The notes: generated by a model from the sequence alone, not told the origin. 64,000 bases of DNA from Powellomyces hirtus (GCA_025526995.1 JAHLKG010000013.1:558001-622000), one strand, 5' to 3'. Positions 1 through 12,020 are shown, numbered from the stretch's first letter. A program made the numbers and translations.

Positions 1-189
1 CGGCCCGTCGGGGCCGGGTGAGGAAGTTGCCATTCGTTCCAACACGCTTTCGGATGCTGAATGTCTGAGTTCAGAGGGTCGCTCTGCGTGTTGTCCCTGG
101 TGGTCATCGAATAGGTTCTCGAGGCTGCCCAAGTCGCTCATGTGCAATTCTTTCAAAGCTCGCGGGCCAGCCGGCAGAGCCCGCTGCAT
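1..189 (-). CDS. 5' part of an unrecognised protein gene, cut by the window edge
   Basis: On the minus strand an ATG at 189 opens 63 codons with no stop before base 1, so the gene continues left of the window. The visible protein is polar and rich in Ser, Glu, Leu and Pro, with a DLGSLENLFDD stretch near residue 20. No domain is recognisable in so short a piece. It may be the true N-terminus or an internal exon, because no TATA box or clear acceptor decides this. It points away from the ubiquitin-conjugating gene at 745, so the two would share the 190-744 spacer as a divergent promoter. Confidence 0.5.
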   Translation of the reverse strand, partial: MQRALPAGPRALKELHMSDLGSLENLFDDHQGQHAERPSELRHSASESVLERMATSSPGPDGP

Positions 190-744
190 GGAGAGGTGAT
201 GAGGTTCAGATGGATCCGCCCGGGCGCACGAAAGGAATAAGAGACCGTCCGATGAAAACGAAGCATCCGTCTATGCAATTGGCAGAGACCTGCTCATTGG
301 AGGAAGGGTGGAAGATGCCAAACTGCAAACGGCCAAAATGTGCCAATCTGCCAAACTGGCGCTTTGGATGTGTCACTGCCTATATCTGGGATGGCACGGA
401 ATCGATGACTGTGCCCCATTCGCGTTCTTGGCTGGACTGGCTGGACTCTCGGCTAGACTGGCTGGATCGCCACTCCACCTGAATATAGTATCTTGAGAGT
501 GTCCGACAAGTCAGTGACTTTCCAATTCGCAGTTTCTTCCTTGCTGATTCCTCGCCCCCATTATTAATTCATTCATCCCTTTACCCGCACTCCATCTTCC
601 CACCCTCCGTTGCAAGGAAGGAGCTTCAGCTTATTTCTCTTCCGTCCCGTCACCAGTATTGCTTTGTTCGATAGCAAAGCGCTAATAGTCTTTGTCGAAA
701 AAGTTCCGACGATTCCGACCGTTTCCCACGCACAAACCGTCAAA
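190..744. other. Intergenic spacer, probable divergent promoter
   Basis: No supported gene. Short open frames exist (for example 210-482, +) but they are compositionally odd and have no features. Around 429-465 a degenerate run of CTGGCTGGA/GACTGG units forms a small imperfect minisatellite. The last 120 bases before 745 are pyrimidine-rich, as expected for a fungal 5' leader. Confidence 0.5.
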
Positions 745-1701
<957 letters not shown>

Positions 1702-1782
1702 GTTGAAGGCCGGAAGTGTATAGATTGTGTCCCTGGACGCCGACATAAGAATAAACTTAATATGTACATTGCACAAAGTCGT

Positions 1783-2937
1783 CTATGCTACCCATTTATC
1801 AGTTGTGACGCCGAGCAGACAATTGTCGATAATCCTGGTCTTGCCGACCCGCACAGCCCCAGAAAAGATTGCACCATTCAAGCCAATGGAATCCAATTCC
1901 TCCAGGCTGAAAGGGTCCGCCAGACTGAGATATTCCAAGTGGACGCCTTCTTGTGTCTCTATGATTCCCTTGGCTATTGCGACAAGTTCGTCCTTGCGAG
2001 TGATGCCTTTTTCATGGAAGGCAGCTGCGCCCGCCGAAAGAGCCTTATAAAGCACCGGGGCGATGGCGCGTTCTTCCGGGGAAAGATATCGGTTTCTGCT
2101 GCTCATGGCCAGGCCATCCTTTTCACGCATGGTTTCGCCAACGACAATCTCAGTCGGGACAAAGAGGTCACGAACCATGCTTCGGATAACAGCGCATTGC
2201 TGAGCATCCTTCTGTCCAAAGTACGCTTTCGTTGGCTGCATAATGTTGAAGAGCTTCGTGACGACGGTTGCGACTCCACGGAAGAAGTGGGGCCGAATGG
2301 ATCCTTCCATCTGGTGTGATTTGCCCTTGACTTCAACAAAGGTACCTCGTTGGTCCGAGACGTCAAGGACAATCCCAGCAGGGTACATTTCTTTCACGGC
2401 CGGGATGAAAATGACATCAACGCCCTGCTCGGCAAGCATCTCGACATCGCGTTCTTGCGTCCGCGGGTATTTCGCCAAGTCCTCGGTTGGCGCAAATTGT
2501 GCTGGGTTTACGAATATGCTCGCAACCACTTTGTCGCATTGCTGCCTGGCGAGCTTTGCAAGGCTGACGTGTCCCGCGTGCAATGCGCCCATTGTGGGAA
2601 CGAAACCGACGCTCTTTCCTTCGCGTTGCCAATGTTGCCTCACGGCGCGGTACTCTGCGATTGTTGTGATAATGCGTGGGCTACTACTGGCGTGGACGGG
2701 TGACCATGGGGTCGATGAATGTGACGCGGAATAACTTCGCAATTGATGCGGACGGAAGCTGCTGAGTCTGGCTCGTTTGCACGGGAGGTGTTCTGCAACT
2801 GCGTTGTAGGCCGTTACAAGATGGCTCAGTTTTGAGCTACTTTTTTGTGTGGGCACCGTCGAGGCCAGAGACCAATTGGAGATGGACCGAGAAAGGCGTG
2901 TCCTTGAACAGAGGGACGGTCTAATGAAGACAGCCAT
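1783..2937 (-). CDS. PAN6: Pantothenate synthase (pantoate-beta-alanine ligase)
   Basis: Joins pantoate and beta-alanine using ATP to make pantothenate, the precursor of coenzyme A. Single exon, about 384 residues if the ATG at 2937 is used. Family motifs are clear: VPTMGALHAGH (HIGH-like nucleotide-binding motif), NPAQFAPTEDLAKYPR, FFRGVATVVTKLFNI, YFGQKDAQQ and MSSRNRYLS. The catalytic part starts near residue 95 and has normal length (about 290). The first 90 residues are extra relative to the roughly 310-residue yeast Pan6. They are rich in Arg and Ser with almost no acidic residues, like a mitochondrial presequence. The frame stays open upstream to 3354, but that stretch overlaps the divergent neighbour, so 2937 is the preferred start. 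A later start would give a cytosolic enzyme. Confidence 0.93.
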   Translation of the reverse strand: MAVFIRPSLCSRTRLSRSISNWSLASTVPTQKSSSKLSHLVTAYNAVAEHLPCKRARLSSFRPHQLRSYSASHSSTPWSPVHASSSPRIITTIAEYRAVRQHWQREGKSVGFVPTMGALHAGHVSLAKLARQQCDKVVASIFVNPAQFAPTEDLAKYPRTQERDVEMLAEQGVDVIFIPAVKEMYPAGIVLDVSDQRGTFVEVKGKSHQMEGSIRPHFFRGVATVVTKLFNIMQPTKAYFGQKDAQQCAVIRSMVRDLFVPTEIVVGETMREKDGLAMSSRNRYLSPEERAIAPVLYKALSAGAAAFHEKGITRKDELVAIAKGIIETQEGVHLEYLSLADPFSLEELDSIGLNGAIFSGAVRVGKTRIIDNCLLGVTTDKWVA

Positions 2938-3228
2938 ATGTGTGTCTTTGCGAGAAGCGGAGCAAGAACCGAGATTCTGTGGATGTGTATGATGGCTGGT
3001 GGAACAAAATACCGGCATGGAGTTGATAACATTTTTGACTGTCACACGGAGGCGCAGCAGTCCATTATTATTGACAGCATTTGGAACACATGATGCCAAA
3101 CACCCCATATACTGCCGCACGTCGGAAACGCAACGCTTTTCCTTTGGGGGGCAAAGGAGGGCCATACCCACATTGCTATCCTGTTGTCTGTCCACGTATT
3201 CGCAAGTCAGCAGCCAGCCAGCCAGCGC
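2938..3228. promoter_or_regulatory. Shared 291-base divergent promoter region
   Basis: Lies between the start codons of pantothenate synthase (2937, -) and the Cys-pair protein (3229, +). Both upstream signals must fit here. No TATA box or known fungal operator was recognised. Inferred from gene arrangement only. Confidence 0.4.
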
Positions 3229-5375
3229 ATGCAGCAACAAGACCAGTTCTCCGTCCTCGTCGCTGAAGCAGTCGCCCAGTCCCGCAATGGCCGGGACAAC
3301 ACCGGGCAGCTGCAGCTCGTTCTTGCTCTCTTGACCACCGAACGTCAACGTCAAGAGGAAATAAGAAAGACGAAGGAGCTCGAGCTGGAGATTCTGAAGC
3401 TGGAAAAGGCAACCAATGTGACCACAATAGGGGCAGCCGCTCCATTACTACAACCGGGGTCGCAGCAACTGCCTCTGGAGGGAGTGCAACATAGTCTGCC
3501 ATACTCTGCGTCCCATTTTGCTCAGGGTCGTCCAACAGAGCACCAACCTATGGACTTTGGATTCAACTATCCGGGCTTGGCGATACCGCAGATGTTTGAC
3601 AGTTACGATGACAGTTGGATGAAGGGCCTGCCCTTCGATAACATTCCGAATGGCCCTTGGACTCCGCCTCAGGATGTGGCTACCTTACCAGCAGCCACGC
3701 CTTCCTCATCAGCAGACTCTCCTCCGCTACCATGGTTTCAAGGTCCAAGCCCTCGGCAAGAACAGTTTTCGGAGACTCAGACTCCGCTCATGGAAGCCAT
3801 ACCATCAACACCCACCACTGATGAAGCTCGAAAGCACTCGCTGGATAGTAGATTTACAAAGCCGCGGCTAGCGTCAACTACACAGCCAGCGCGATCCAAA
3901 GGATTATCGACAAATGTCTCGCGGGAGACTCAAAGCTCTCGGAAGAAGATAGAAGAAGAAGCTGTGTATTGCAAGGACTGTGAAAAACTCACTGCCACGT
4001 TTGTTCTGCACTACGAAAAGAAACACAACATGCACGGCACAAAGTTCACAGTCGAGCTCATATGTTCGAGATGTGAAGGGCATCTGGGGCTCTCGGAGCC
4101 ACCAACAACTCTCGCAGCAACCTCAACTGCCAACACACGGAAGAGGACACACGATGACTTTAAGATTGACTGCGAGATCTGCAAGCGTAGAATAGGAAGT
4201 GGTGGGTTCAAGTTTGCAGGAAATGGAGATGTGCATGGATTGGGTTCGGGTGGGAAGCTTCGCGATGATGATGGCATAATGGTCGCAGATGCAATGAATT
4301 TCCGGGTGGAGCCAATATGTGCTCCCTGCAAATCAAAGTACAGGTTGTGCACTGAGGTACGAATGGGCGTTATAGGATTATCCGCCGGAAAATCTGTCTC
4401 ACTAAGTCTCATCCTTTCCTTAGTGTGGAGGCGGTGGAAAGTTTCGTACAGGTAAATTTGAGAGTGGCACGGCCATAGCTCGGCCTGCCAGTGTAGGCTC
4501 TTTTCGCTTACAATCTTTCTCTATCAGGCAAATATCGTCCAGTGGAGCTGTTTGCAGCAAATCGGCGCACATGCAACGTGTCACACGTACGCATTGGTGG
4601 TGCACCTCTTCATTTCGAAGTCTTTGCGGCACCGTCCGAGCTCACCGAAAAAATCATGAGCGAATCACGTGAAGTGCACATGGACGGATTCTCTGGACTT
4701 TACATGTGCCCCGAGATTATCGAGGTCCCAGATGGAACGCTCGACTCGTACGATAAGATTGCCACGTGGGCCTTTGAAGGGTGGAAAGGCGCGGAAACAC
4801 TCATTCGACACGACGCCGAAAAGAGTCGCGGCCTGAGAAAGTATGTCGCGGCAGTTTACGTTGACGCACAGCAGAATCGAATGCGCGGGTCAACGGTGAA
4901 GCGTATACAGGCAACCTACAACACGGCTACTGCTTCGGAGGAACCAGAGGCGCCCGCTACTTTGCGGTTCCAGGTCGGTTACATGTTTGCGGAATGGGAC
5001 ATTGCCAACGGCGCTCTCCTTCTCGCCAACGGCTACATTCGCACGATGAATGTCTCCACGCTGCCAATCCTGCGTGGAATGGCTGAGCGCATTCTACGCA
5101 GAGCCATGGCAGACCAGCGCTGTATGGCGCAAGATCCTTCTATATCACCTACCCCGCCGTCCCTCAATCACATCTGGCTTCTGAGTCGCAAGCAACACGC
5201 CCGCTTGACGTCCATGACTGAACGCCTGGGATTTGTGCCTCTCGATGAATATTTGAAGCTTTTCCCACATGTGGACAAGAACATTTTTCTCAGGGACATC
5301 CACGTACCCCGTTCACTGTTTCTTGAGGTCATCTGCTCGGTTCCCGAGTATTTGCGCGAAACTGGTGGGAGGTGA
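3229..5375 (+). CDS. Unrecognised protein with CxxC pairs and a possible acetyltransferase-like C-terminus
   Basis: Three exons in phase (3229-4356, 4424-4451, 4528-5375), about 667 residues. I do not recognise the family with certainty. Order of parts: a Gln-rich start with a charged helix (RQEEIRKTKELELEILKLEK, residues about 40-65); a Pro/Ser-rich disordered stretch to about 230; then Cys pairs CKDC, CSRC, CEIC and CAPC, spaced like zinc-binding knuckles (residues about 245-375); then CGGGGKFRTGKYRPVELF, with the tiny middle exon inside it, followed by RRTCNVSHVRIGG. The last 250 residues are well-folded in character. They end with VSTLPILRGMAERILRRAM and a late segment ARLTSMTERLGFVPLDEY, whose spacing recalls the helix and 'lGF' strand of GNAT acetyltransferases. 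That resemblance is inference. The first ATG of the frame is 3229. Confidence 0.8.
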
Positions 5376-5753
5376 TCGTAGAACAGTCCTCGACGTGCAG
5401 CTTAAATTATACCATAGATTTTTGTTTATCATTCAATTACATATTTTATTCGTATAGCATAAATACCACTTTCATTGTGTTGCTGGTTTTTTGCGTCGTT
5501 TGACGTTTGATGTCCCAAGAGTTGCCAGGCGCGATGCTAAATTAAGCGGATCACGCGTCCCGATTTCTTGGTACCGCGGATCTGGAGGTCGGAGTTTGTT
5601 CCAAACCGTAATGTGAAACGCGGTCGCCGACGGCAACTGACTCATGATGCTTTGCTCGTTTTTTCCTGAAGTACATAACACCTGCAGTTCACTGCCTCGC
5701 TCCTTCCCTCTCGCCTGACAAGCACACTTTAACCCAGTCCGCATTCGATAGCA
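5376..5753. other. Intergenic spacer
   Basis: AT-rich 3' flank of the Cys-pair gene (ATATTTTATTCGTATAG near 5440), followed by the leader of the small gene at 5754. No gene, RNA or repeat seen. Confidence 0.4.
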
Positions 5754-6179
5754 ATGACCTATCGTAACGGCAACGCAGGAATCCTCCAACGACTATTCGG
5801 ACAGCCACGGCAGCACCAACCATATTTTAGCCCAGAGACCGTTCCGGGTCACCTATCAGCACTGATACCACCAATGGGACTGACAGTCCTGCGCGGGGGG
5901 TCGCCAAACTCTCCGCAGCCTTCCATCTCCACCTTTTTCCACTCACAGCTCCCGGGTCTTCACCAGACGTTTTTGGCAGCCGAAGCCGAGTCCTTCCTTC
6001 GACCGTGGGACGAGGAGCTCGTTACCAGGATGAAAGCCGCAGGCGCCGCCCTGGCGATCGCGAGAGAGGTTGCTGCCAGCAAACCTCCCCCCAACGGTTG
6101 CGACATATATGTGACCGTGCGCAAGTGTAAAGTTGGAGTTGTAGTCTCGTGGGAGCTCAATGCACCTATTAAAATCTAA
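5754..6179 (+). CDS. Small unrecognised protein, 141 residues
   Basis: Single-exon frame from an ATG at 5754 (context GCAATGA) to TAA at 6179. The N-terminal half is Pro/Gln/Ser-rich and likely disordered. The C-terminal half (residues about 70-141) contains a helix-like EAESFLRPWDEELVTRMKAAG segment and ends in beta-like VRKCKVGVVVSWELNAPIKI. No signal peptide or membrane span. It lies alone between two genes and is followed by an AT-rich flank, which suits a real transcript, but no family is recognised. Confidence 0.5.
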   Translation: MTYRNGNAGILQRLFGQPRQHQPYFSPETVPGHLSALIPPMGLTVLRGGSPNSPQPSISTFFHSQLPGLHQTFLAAEAESFLRPWDEELVTRMKAAGAALAIAREVAASKPPPNGCDIYVTVRKCKVGVVVSWELNAPIKI

Positions 6180-6419
6180 GCGCCACGTATAGATACTTTC
6201 TGTAAATACTGTTCTTGTGTACATGTTTTCTTCCGTACATAGTACTCTGATGCACATAATATGCTCAAAATTCTAGTTTGCATCCATATTATTGGCCAGG
6301 CAGTGTTAGTCCAACGGTGTAACAATGTTTCCAGCGATTATTCGTTTTGTATGGGCGCGAGTGAAAATAAAAAGTGCATTGGATTGTATGTGTGATAAAT
6401 TACAGATTGTGTCTCAACG

Positions 6420-9400
6420 TCAGAAGCCTGGCTCTACTGTTCTTCGACCAGCATTAGCAGCTGGCTGCCCTCGGGTAGCACCCGGCTGGAACAGGTCTCT
6501 CTCCAGTTTGGCAAGCTTGCCCCAATCGGCTCTTTGGGAAAGGAACGGTTGCAAAAGGGGCAGCTCGATTCGACTGAGGTGGTTTTCGTTGATCACCGTC
6601 TTGAGCGTCTCCGGCTTGACGACAAAAAGGTTTGCAAGTTCCCGGAGCATGTCGAATCTTTCGTTCAGGAGAGGGATCTTGAACATGGCGATCGTTTGCT
6701 GATAACATGCAACGTCCCTACATGCGAAGTGAAATGAATGTAAGAACCATGGCAAGCCCGCGCGATATCAGCGGTGCTACTCACTTGAGCAAGATCAATC
6801 CCCCGGCCTGGGTTACGACAAACTTCTTTAGGTGCTCCACTAGCATACTATTGGATTGATGTGTCGTAAGAGGGAATGTTGTGTGCAATAGAAAGAAGCT
6901 TTATCCTTACCTGTTGAAGGACGTTCCAATCTCAGTCAAGAATATCTCGAGATTCAGACCCGACAGATTGCTCGTGGCTCGTTCCAGCGTTTGTTCAAGG
7001 AACTCTGTGCATTGAGCGCATGGCTGGAGCGATGCAAGAAATTGTAAATACCAGATGTGTAGAGGAACCACTCCAACTTCAGATGCTATATGCATACCAG
7101 AGTCACTGCCATGCTGTTGCTTGACATCTCGTCCTTTGGCCGGAAATCGGTCTTCTTCTGGGTGGCGAGGCATGTTCCCAACCAGCTAACGATGGCTTTT
7201 GGCAAGGGACATGGTAATGAGAGAAGCAGCACAACGGCTGGACGAGATGGTTGACGAGCATGAACATACCATCAATTTGCTTTTGAACTAGTACATTCAG
7301 TCGATGTTCCACCGTAGACATGAATCCGTTTTTGTAAACGACCATATCTCGATGTGCTGTGGGCGAAGAGGATATACCCGGAATCTATACCCAATCAATG
7401 AGTCTAACGAAATATGGCATCTTTGCACTGTAGCTTGTACATACGATGGAGCTCTGGAAGTGCAGCTGAAGGAGCTGAAGTATCTTTTGTGCGACTTGCA
7501 CCATGGGAAGTTGATCGAACGTGGGCTGCTGCCGAACATCAGCGTATTGCAAATCCTCGATCATCCTTCGCATTGTCAGCCACAGGGTGAGCAATCGGCG
7601 TCAAACCTTGCGAGAGAATTGATGCATACTTACATATCAAGTGCGACCTCCAGATACTTGACGCCTACAGTTTCGATCAGCTGGTTGAAGAGCATGGTCC
7701 CGTTCTTTGCCCTACACCAAAATATAAGGACTAGCACTTATATGCCCGAAATGCAAAGCACCACACATACAGCTCACTCGGTGGTGCCAACTCTCGGCAC
7801 CGGCTCATCGCTTCCACATGCGCTTGCAGCAGCTTCAGCATAAGGGATACGGACGGGAGGCCCATCTCCTCTGGGCTGATTGGTTCAGGAGCAGCTTGCA
7901 ACCCAATCTGTTGAGCAACCTCTTGTCCCATCGCGTTCATCGTAGTCATGAGGTTGCCCATCATCCCTGCTGCGGAGGTTGGCGAGGCTTTTGTTGGCGA
8001 TGATGAGTTGGATGACGGAGCGGGTTTGGAGACCACTTTCCCCCGTGGTGTTCGTGCTCGTTGTGCCTAGAATATGATAGTCAGACGTTCTCTGCAAATC
8101 TCTTCAGAAAATGATTCAATTCGCGTGCATGGCCTACCGCATACTCTTGGAACATGGTGAGATGCTGGGCAAAAACGTCACTCACACATTCCTGCTCCGC
8201 TTCAATGTACTTTCCACCTTCAATGTACGGCACAAACAGATCGTCGAACGACCGATTTATGATCGCGGTAAGCACAGGCTTCCCGGAACTTCCAGCCACG
8301 ACATCTTCGTCCAGCTTGTGCAAGTCGTTGGCGAGCGCAAGAATGGTTGAGTGGGCTTTCGCCAATACCCGCAGGTACGACAGCGTCGACTCCTCGTCGC
8401 CGCGACGCAGGATTGTTTCAAGATGCGTTTGTATCTTTCAAAAATGGATGTACAGATAAGTTTGATTGCGTGCTTTGTGAAGAAGTCCTGGCGGGACTCA
8501 CAGACTGTGCGAATATACGCTGAATAAACTGCTGCATGACGGCTTGCGCGTTTGGGAACACGGCACGAATGACATTCCATTCCTGTTTGCAGGTTTTCCT
8601 GATTTCATCGCATAGGCGGGCAAGCACAGGATCCTCTCCGCCCGCACCATCTTGACCCCTACGATCTTGATTGGTCGCGCGAAAGCAAAAGCGGCGCGTC
8701 CGACCATACTTACTGTTCGTCACTGGCGTGCTCTTCCGATTCATCCATATTGCTTTGATTCATGAAGAACTCGTGCTGGTTCACGTACGCACGAATACAT
8801 GATTCTCCGCCGTTAAACTCCACCAGAGCCTTGGCGCACTCCTGACATCCAAAGAACGTTACAAGTGCGGTCAAATCAACCTACTCCACTTTGTCGCACT
8901 AACATTCATGGTTACTTTATCGCCGTCCGCATATGCCTCATCGAACCGCTCCAGAAGCTGCTTTTCAAGTTTCTCGGAGTAATCCTCGATGTTTGATTTA
9001 GCCTATGTTCTTTCTGGGCTCAACATCTATGGTCTGTGCAAAATTGCAAAGAAGCCAAAGACTTACGGCTTCGGTTCCTGCGAGGTCCACTTCTTTCGCG
9101 ACCGCATTCAAGCGTCGCACTATGGTTGCAGTCTAAACCAGGTTCAGCGTATAGCAAAACCTCGCGGGCGCCGGACGCTGTTGAGTCTCACTTTGAATTC
9201 GCCTTCCGGACCCGCAGCGTTCACTTGTGCTAACCGGGCCGTGTTCCCGACGTTGAACTCGATGAAGTATTGGATCAAGTCCTTTGCTTCGGCTGCACGC
9301 GTTCGCTGTTTGTCGATAGTCTCCAGCTGCTCTCCTGTGGGTGATGATCATTCAATCACATGAACATCGATTCAGCCCCAATTACATGGCCAAGTACCGA

Positions 9401-9975
9401 TGCTGATGGCAGTCTTTCCGACATCCCCGAGCCGAGCTTCCAATGACTCGAACGCAGTTTGAGCTTCCTTTGCTTCTGATTAGCGACGCAATTTGATTCG
9501 TTACATTTGCCGTGGAGTAGCACACCTGCATCGCCTCATTGATTTCTATCAGTTTCTTCCGCCGCAGCTTATCAGATGCCTCAGCTTGGTCTTCCAAATC
9601 ATCGATCTTGTTGTGGACCTTTCGTTTAAGGCGCAGCAGCTCATCAATGGCCGCTTCAAAGTTCCGAATGAACGGTTTTGGATCGAACTCTACGATATCA
9701 CAATGTCAAAGCTCCGCCGATGACTTCTGCAGGTTTAATGCATGCCTTCGCTTACGGCGCGGGGTGTTTTGCGCTTGGGCGACAAGTTTGTATGATAGAG
9801 CTTCCACAAACTCGGCGGGGGCAAATTTTCCCTGAGGTGAAGAGCTTCTCATCAACATCTGTCTCTATTACATAACTTGTACGCCTGGCAGTACCTTGAA
9901 TGTTTCAAGCTTGACTACCTCTTTGAGAGGGTCCGCGGCCCTAGTTGCATTGGATATTTTTCTCGTCGAAGCCAT
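6420..9975 (-). CDS. SEC10: Exocyst complex subunit Sec10 (EXOC5)
   Basis: Subunit of the eight-protein exocyst that tethers secretory vesicles to the plasma membrane at growth sites. Many short exons on the minus strand, from MASTRKISNATRA at 9975 to TGA at 6420. Recognisable parts: FAPAEFVEALSYKL then FDPKPFIRNFEAAIDELLRL with a long N-terminal coiled coil (KRKVHNKIDDLEDQAE); the Sec10 block EQLETIDKQRTRAAEAKDLI plus YFIEFN; helical bundle repeats through the middle; and the C-terminal block FDMLRELANLFVVKPETLK followed by FLSQRADW. Exon limits were not all fixed. The last exon is about 6420-6740. Length and order fit the 700-900 residue family. The next upstream gene, tyrosinase, is on the same strand but separate. 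Confidence 0.85.
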
Positions 9976-10717
9976 AGTTTAACATTTACCGCCAGAAATT
10001 ATAATGCTCGCAATAAGCTTGCAAAGAGAGAGAAAAAGTTCTAGCGTGGCTGAGCGAGACGCGTACGCGTGAATCCCGCGTCTCGATACAAAGGCGTGTT
10101 CATTGGCCAATTTGTACAGCGCTCAAAAGGTCTGAAGCGGCCGCTTATGTGCGCACCGATAGTCCATTATGGAAGAACGCGATACACGTGGAGGATTCAT
10201 TGATTAAATGCCGGTGTGAAATGGTCGCAACAGAAGCAAGCGGAATCAAATTGAAAATTACTGGGAGCACTGAAAACTGGACGCTGTCGTGTGTCGCTGA
10301 AGCTCCCATTATGGTACAGTCGCATTGCATACAGTCATCACAACAAATCATTGAAGTAGTGCATGATGCGTTGGAAGCCATCATTCCCGTTTGTCCACAG
10401 AGTTTCGAATTGGAAATCTGAATACAGTCATCATCGTGCGGAATGTAAATTTGATTATACGCCAGGATTTCGAGCATGCTTCGAAGTTCGATGCGCGGTG
10501 CGCGTTCCGATGACGTTACGTAAACAGAGAACGCGTGTGTAGTGGAAGGAGAATTCTCTATTGTTCAATTCTACAAGTACAATCTAAATCTACTATCGTT
10601 CATCCAAAACTAGCTGTCTATCTAATCCATGCCGATTAAATATGAAGATATCGCATCAAGCTAAAAGCTAGAGGTAGGGGAGGGGGCTACGGATCAACAG
10701 GTGCTGAAGATCGAAGA
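9976..10717. other. Intergenic region with one doubtful open frame
   Basis: Sec10 promoter side plus the 3' flank of tyrosinase. A plus-strand frame open from about 10080 to a stop at 10421 encodes a protein-like stretch (GIKLKITGSTENWTLSCV, then IIEVVHDALEAIIPV) but has no good start. It could be a late exon of an unresolved gene or chance. No RNA gene or repeat seen. Confidence 0.3.
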
Positions 10718-11929
10718 TTACAGAGCACTCGAAGTGAATCCTCCCTTCAGAGTCGAAAGAGCGTTCAGGACTCTTGTGGTCTTGGCCACCTCGGCTTCGT
10801 GGGCACGGACAACAGTCTCGTTCATGCCCCACTTCTTGATGAAGGAGCTTGTAGCAGCGACAGGACGCTGGAGGAAACCAGCATCGGTGTTGTGGGTGGC
10901 ATTGGCGGCGAAGATGTTGGCTTCACCAGTGCGGGCGGCGGCCAGGTCAGCGTTGGCAACCATGTTCTCGGCCAGGCTCATGACCTTGGGGGACACGCGG
11001 GGGAATGATGGGGTGTTCATGTTGGAGTAGACGTAGCAGTTGTCGGTGGTAGAGAAAACAGTGCTAACCGCGACGTTGAACGGCTTCAGAATGTCGGCCG
11101 TGCTGACGCGAGCGGGCTCGGGGGCGAATCTGCCGGCGAGAGGGTCCTTGACGGCATTGTAAGCATTGGGGGTTCCGCTGTTGGCTTGCCACATGGCCCA
11201 GAGCTTGTCGATGAAGGCGTGGTGCAACCAGAAGATGGGGTCGGTGCAAGACCATCCACTGGCCATGTCACCACCGAAGGCGTTGTGGAGATGGTTGTGA
11301 CCACCAGCTTCGACTTTCTGACGGAAAAGATCGTATTCCTTCTCCCTGAAAGCTGTAGCAAGAGCTTCGGGGGCGATGAAGGGAGGCAGATGAGCCATAT
11401 CGTTTGCGGGGTTTGTGTTGTTCCAGTTTCTGGTCATGCAATGGGCAGGAGCATTGGTACCGCTATCGCTCATCTTGATTGACCAGTTGGCGAATGCTCC
11501 GTCGGTGACGCAATTGCGAGCCGCCTTGTTTCCGTTGTGTCCGAAGATGTTCAGGACTTTGGCCGCGCCAGGGTTCTGAGAGTCAAGCGACCAGTCCCAG
11601 TAGGGAACGAAGATAGTAGAGTCGTTGCTTGCGCGCTGGAGATCCAACTCGTACTGGCGGAGGAACTGACGGTGCCACGGGAGAGTGTGGGGCCTCTGGT
11701 GGGCGTTCACGAAGTTCAAATGGTGGAGGTGGCCGTACTCATCGAGCTTCGAAACGCCCTGGGCGTTCGGGGTGTGGAGGAGCTTGACGGCAGACACATA
11801 CTTGGCCTGCTGAGGCGCAGACATGTCGTTCCAGTTCATGCGAGTATTGACGACAGTGTTGCACCTTTGGGCGGAAACACCGATGGCGCTGGCAGCGACC
11901 AGCGCGAAGGCAACATTGATGTGGACCAT
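10718..11929 (-). CDS. Secreted tyrosinase (type-3 copper oxidase)
   Basis: Binuclear copper enzyme that oxidises monophenols and diphenols to quinones, usually for melanin or wall cross-linking. Single exon, 403 residues. A clear signal peptide (residues 1-20, ending GVSA) implies secretion. The CuA site lies around residues 66-90 (LHHLNFVNAHQRPHTLPWHR). The CuB site has GGHNHLHNAFGG near 210-220 and DPIFWLHHAFIDKLW near 230-244. Several N-glycosylation sequons are present (for example NDST, NWS). The protein is short and lacks the long C-terminal inhibitory domain of many fungal tyrosinases. The frame runs open to 12088, but the ATG at 11929 starts the signal peptide and lies about 92 bases below a TATA box. 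Confidence 0.93.
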   Translation of the reverse strand: MVHINVAFALVAASAIGVSAQRCNTVVNTRMNWNDMSAPQQAKYVSAVKLLHTPNAQGVSKLDEYGHLHHLNFVNAHQRPHTLPWHRQFLRQYELDLQRASNDSTIFVPYWDWSLDSQNPGAAKVLNIFGHNGNKAARNCVTDGAFANWSIKMSDSGTNAPAHCMTRNWNNTNPANDMAHLPPFIAPEALATAFREKEYDLFRQKVEAGGHNHLHNAFGGDMASGWSCTDPIFWLHHAFIDKLWAMWQANSGTPNAYNAVKDPLAGRFAPEPARVSTADILKPFNVAVSTVFSTTDNCYVYSNMNTPSFPRVSPKVMSLAENMVANADLAAARTGEANIFAANATHNTDAGFLQRPVAATSSFIKKWGMNETVVRAHEAEVAKTTRVLNALSTLKGGFTSSAL

Positions 11930-12020
11930 TATGGAGAGGAGTGACTTGGGTGAGTGCTTGAAGAATGGGAAGATGCAATGGTGGGTAATGGCAAGATTTG
12001 GGGACTTGCAGATTCCCCGC

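Noticed and set aside
2243..2734. Plus-strand open frame of 163 codons
   Set aside because: It is the antisense shadow of the pantothenate synthase exon, which carries all family motifs on the minus strand.
3229..3354. Extension of pantothenate synthase to 3354
   Set aside because: The minus frame is open there, but the stretch overlaps the first exon of the divergent gene and has no homology-like features; the ATG at 2937 fits better.
11537..11944. Plus-strand frame of 135 codons inside tyrosinase
   Set aside because: Shadow frame; tyrosinase motifs and TATA box are on the other strand.
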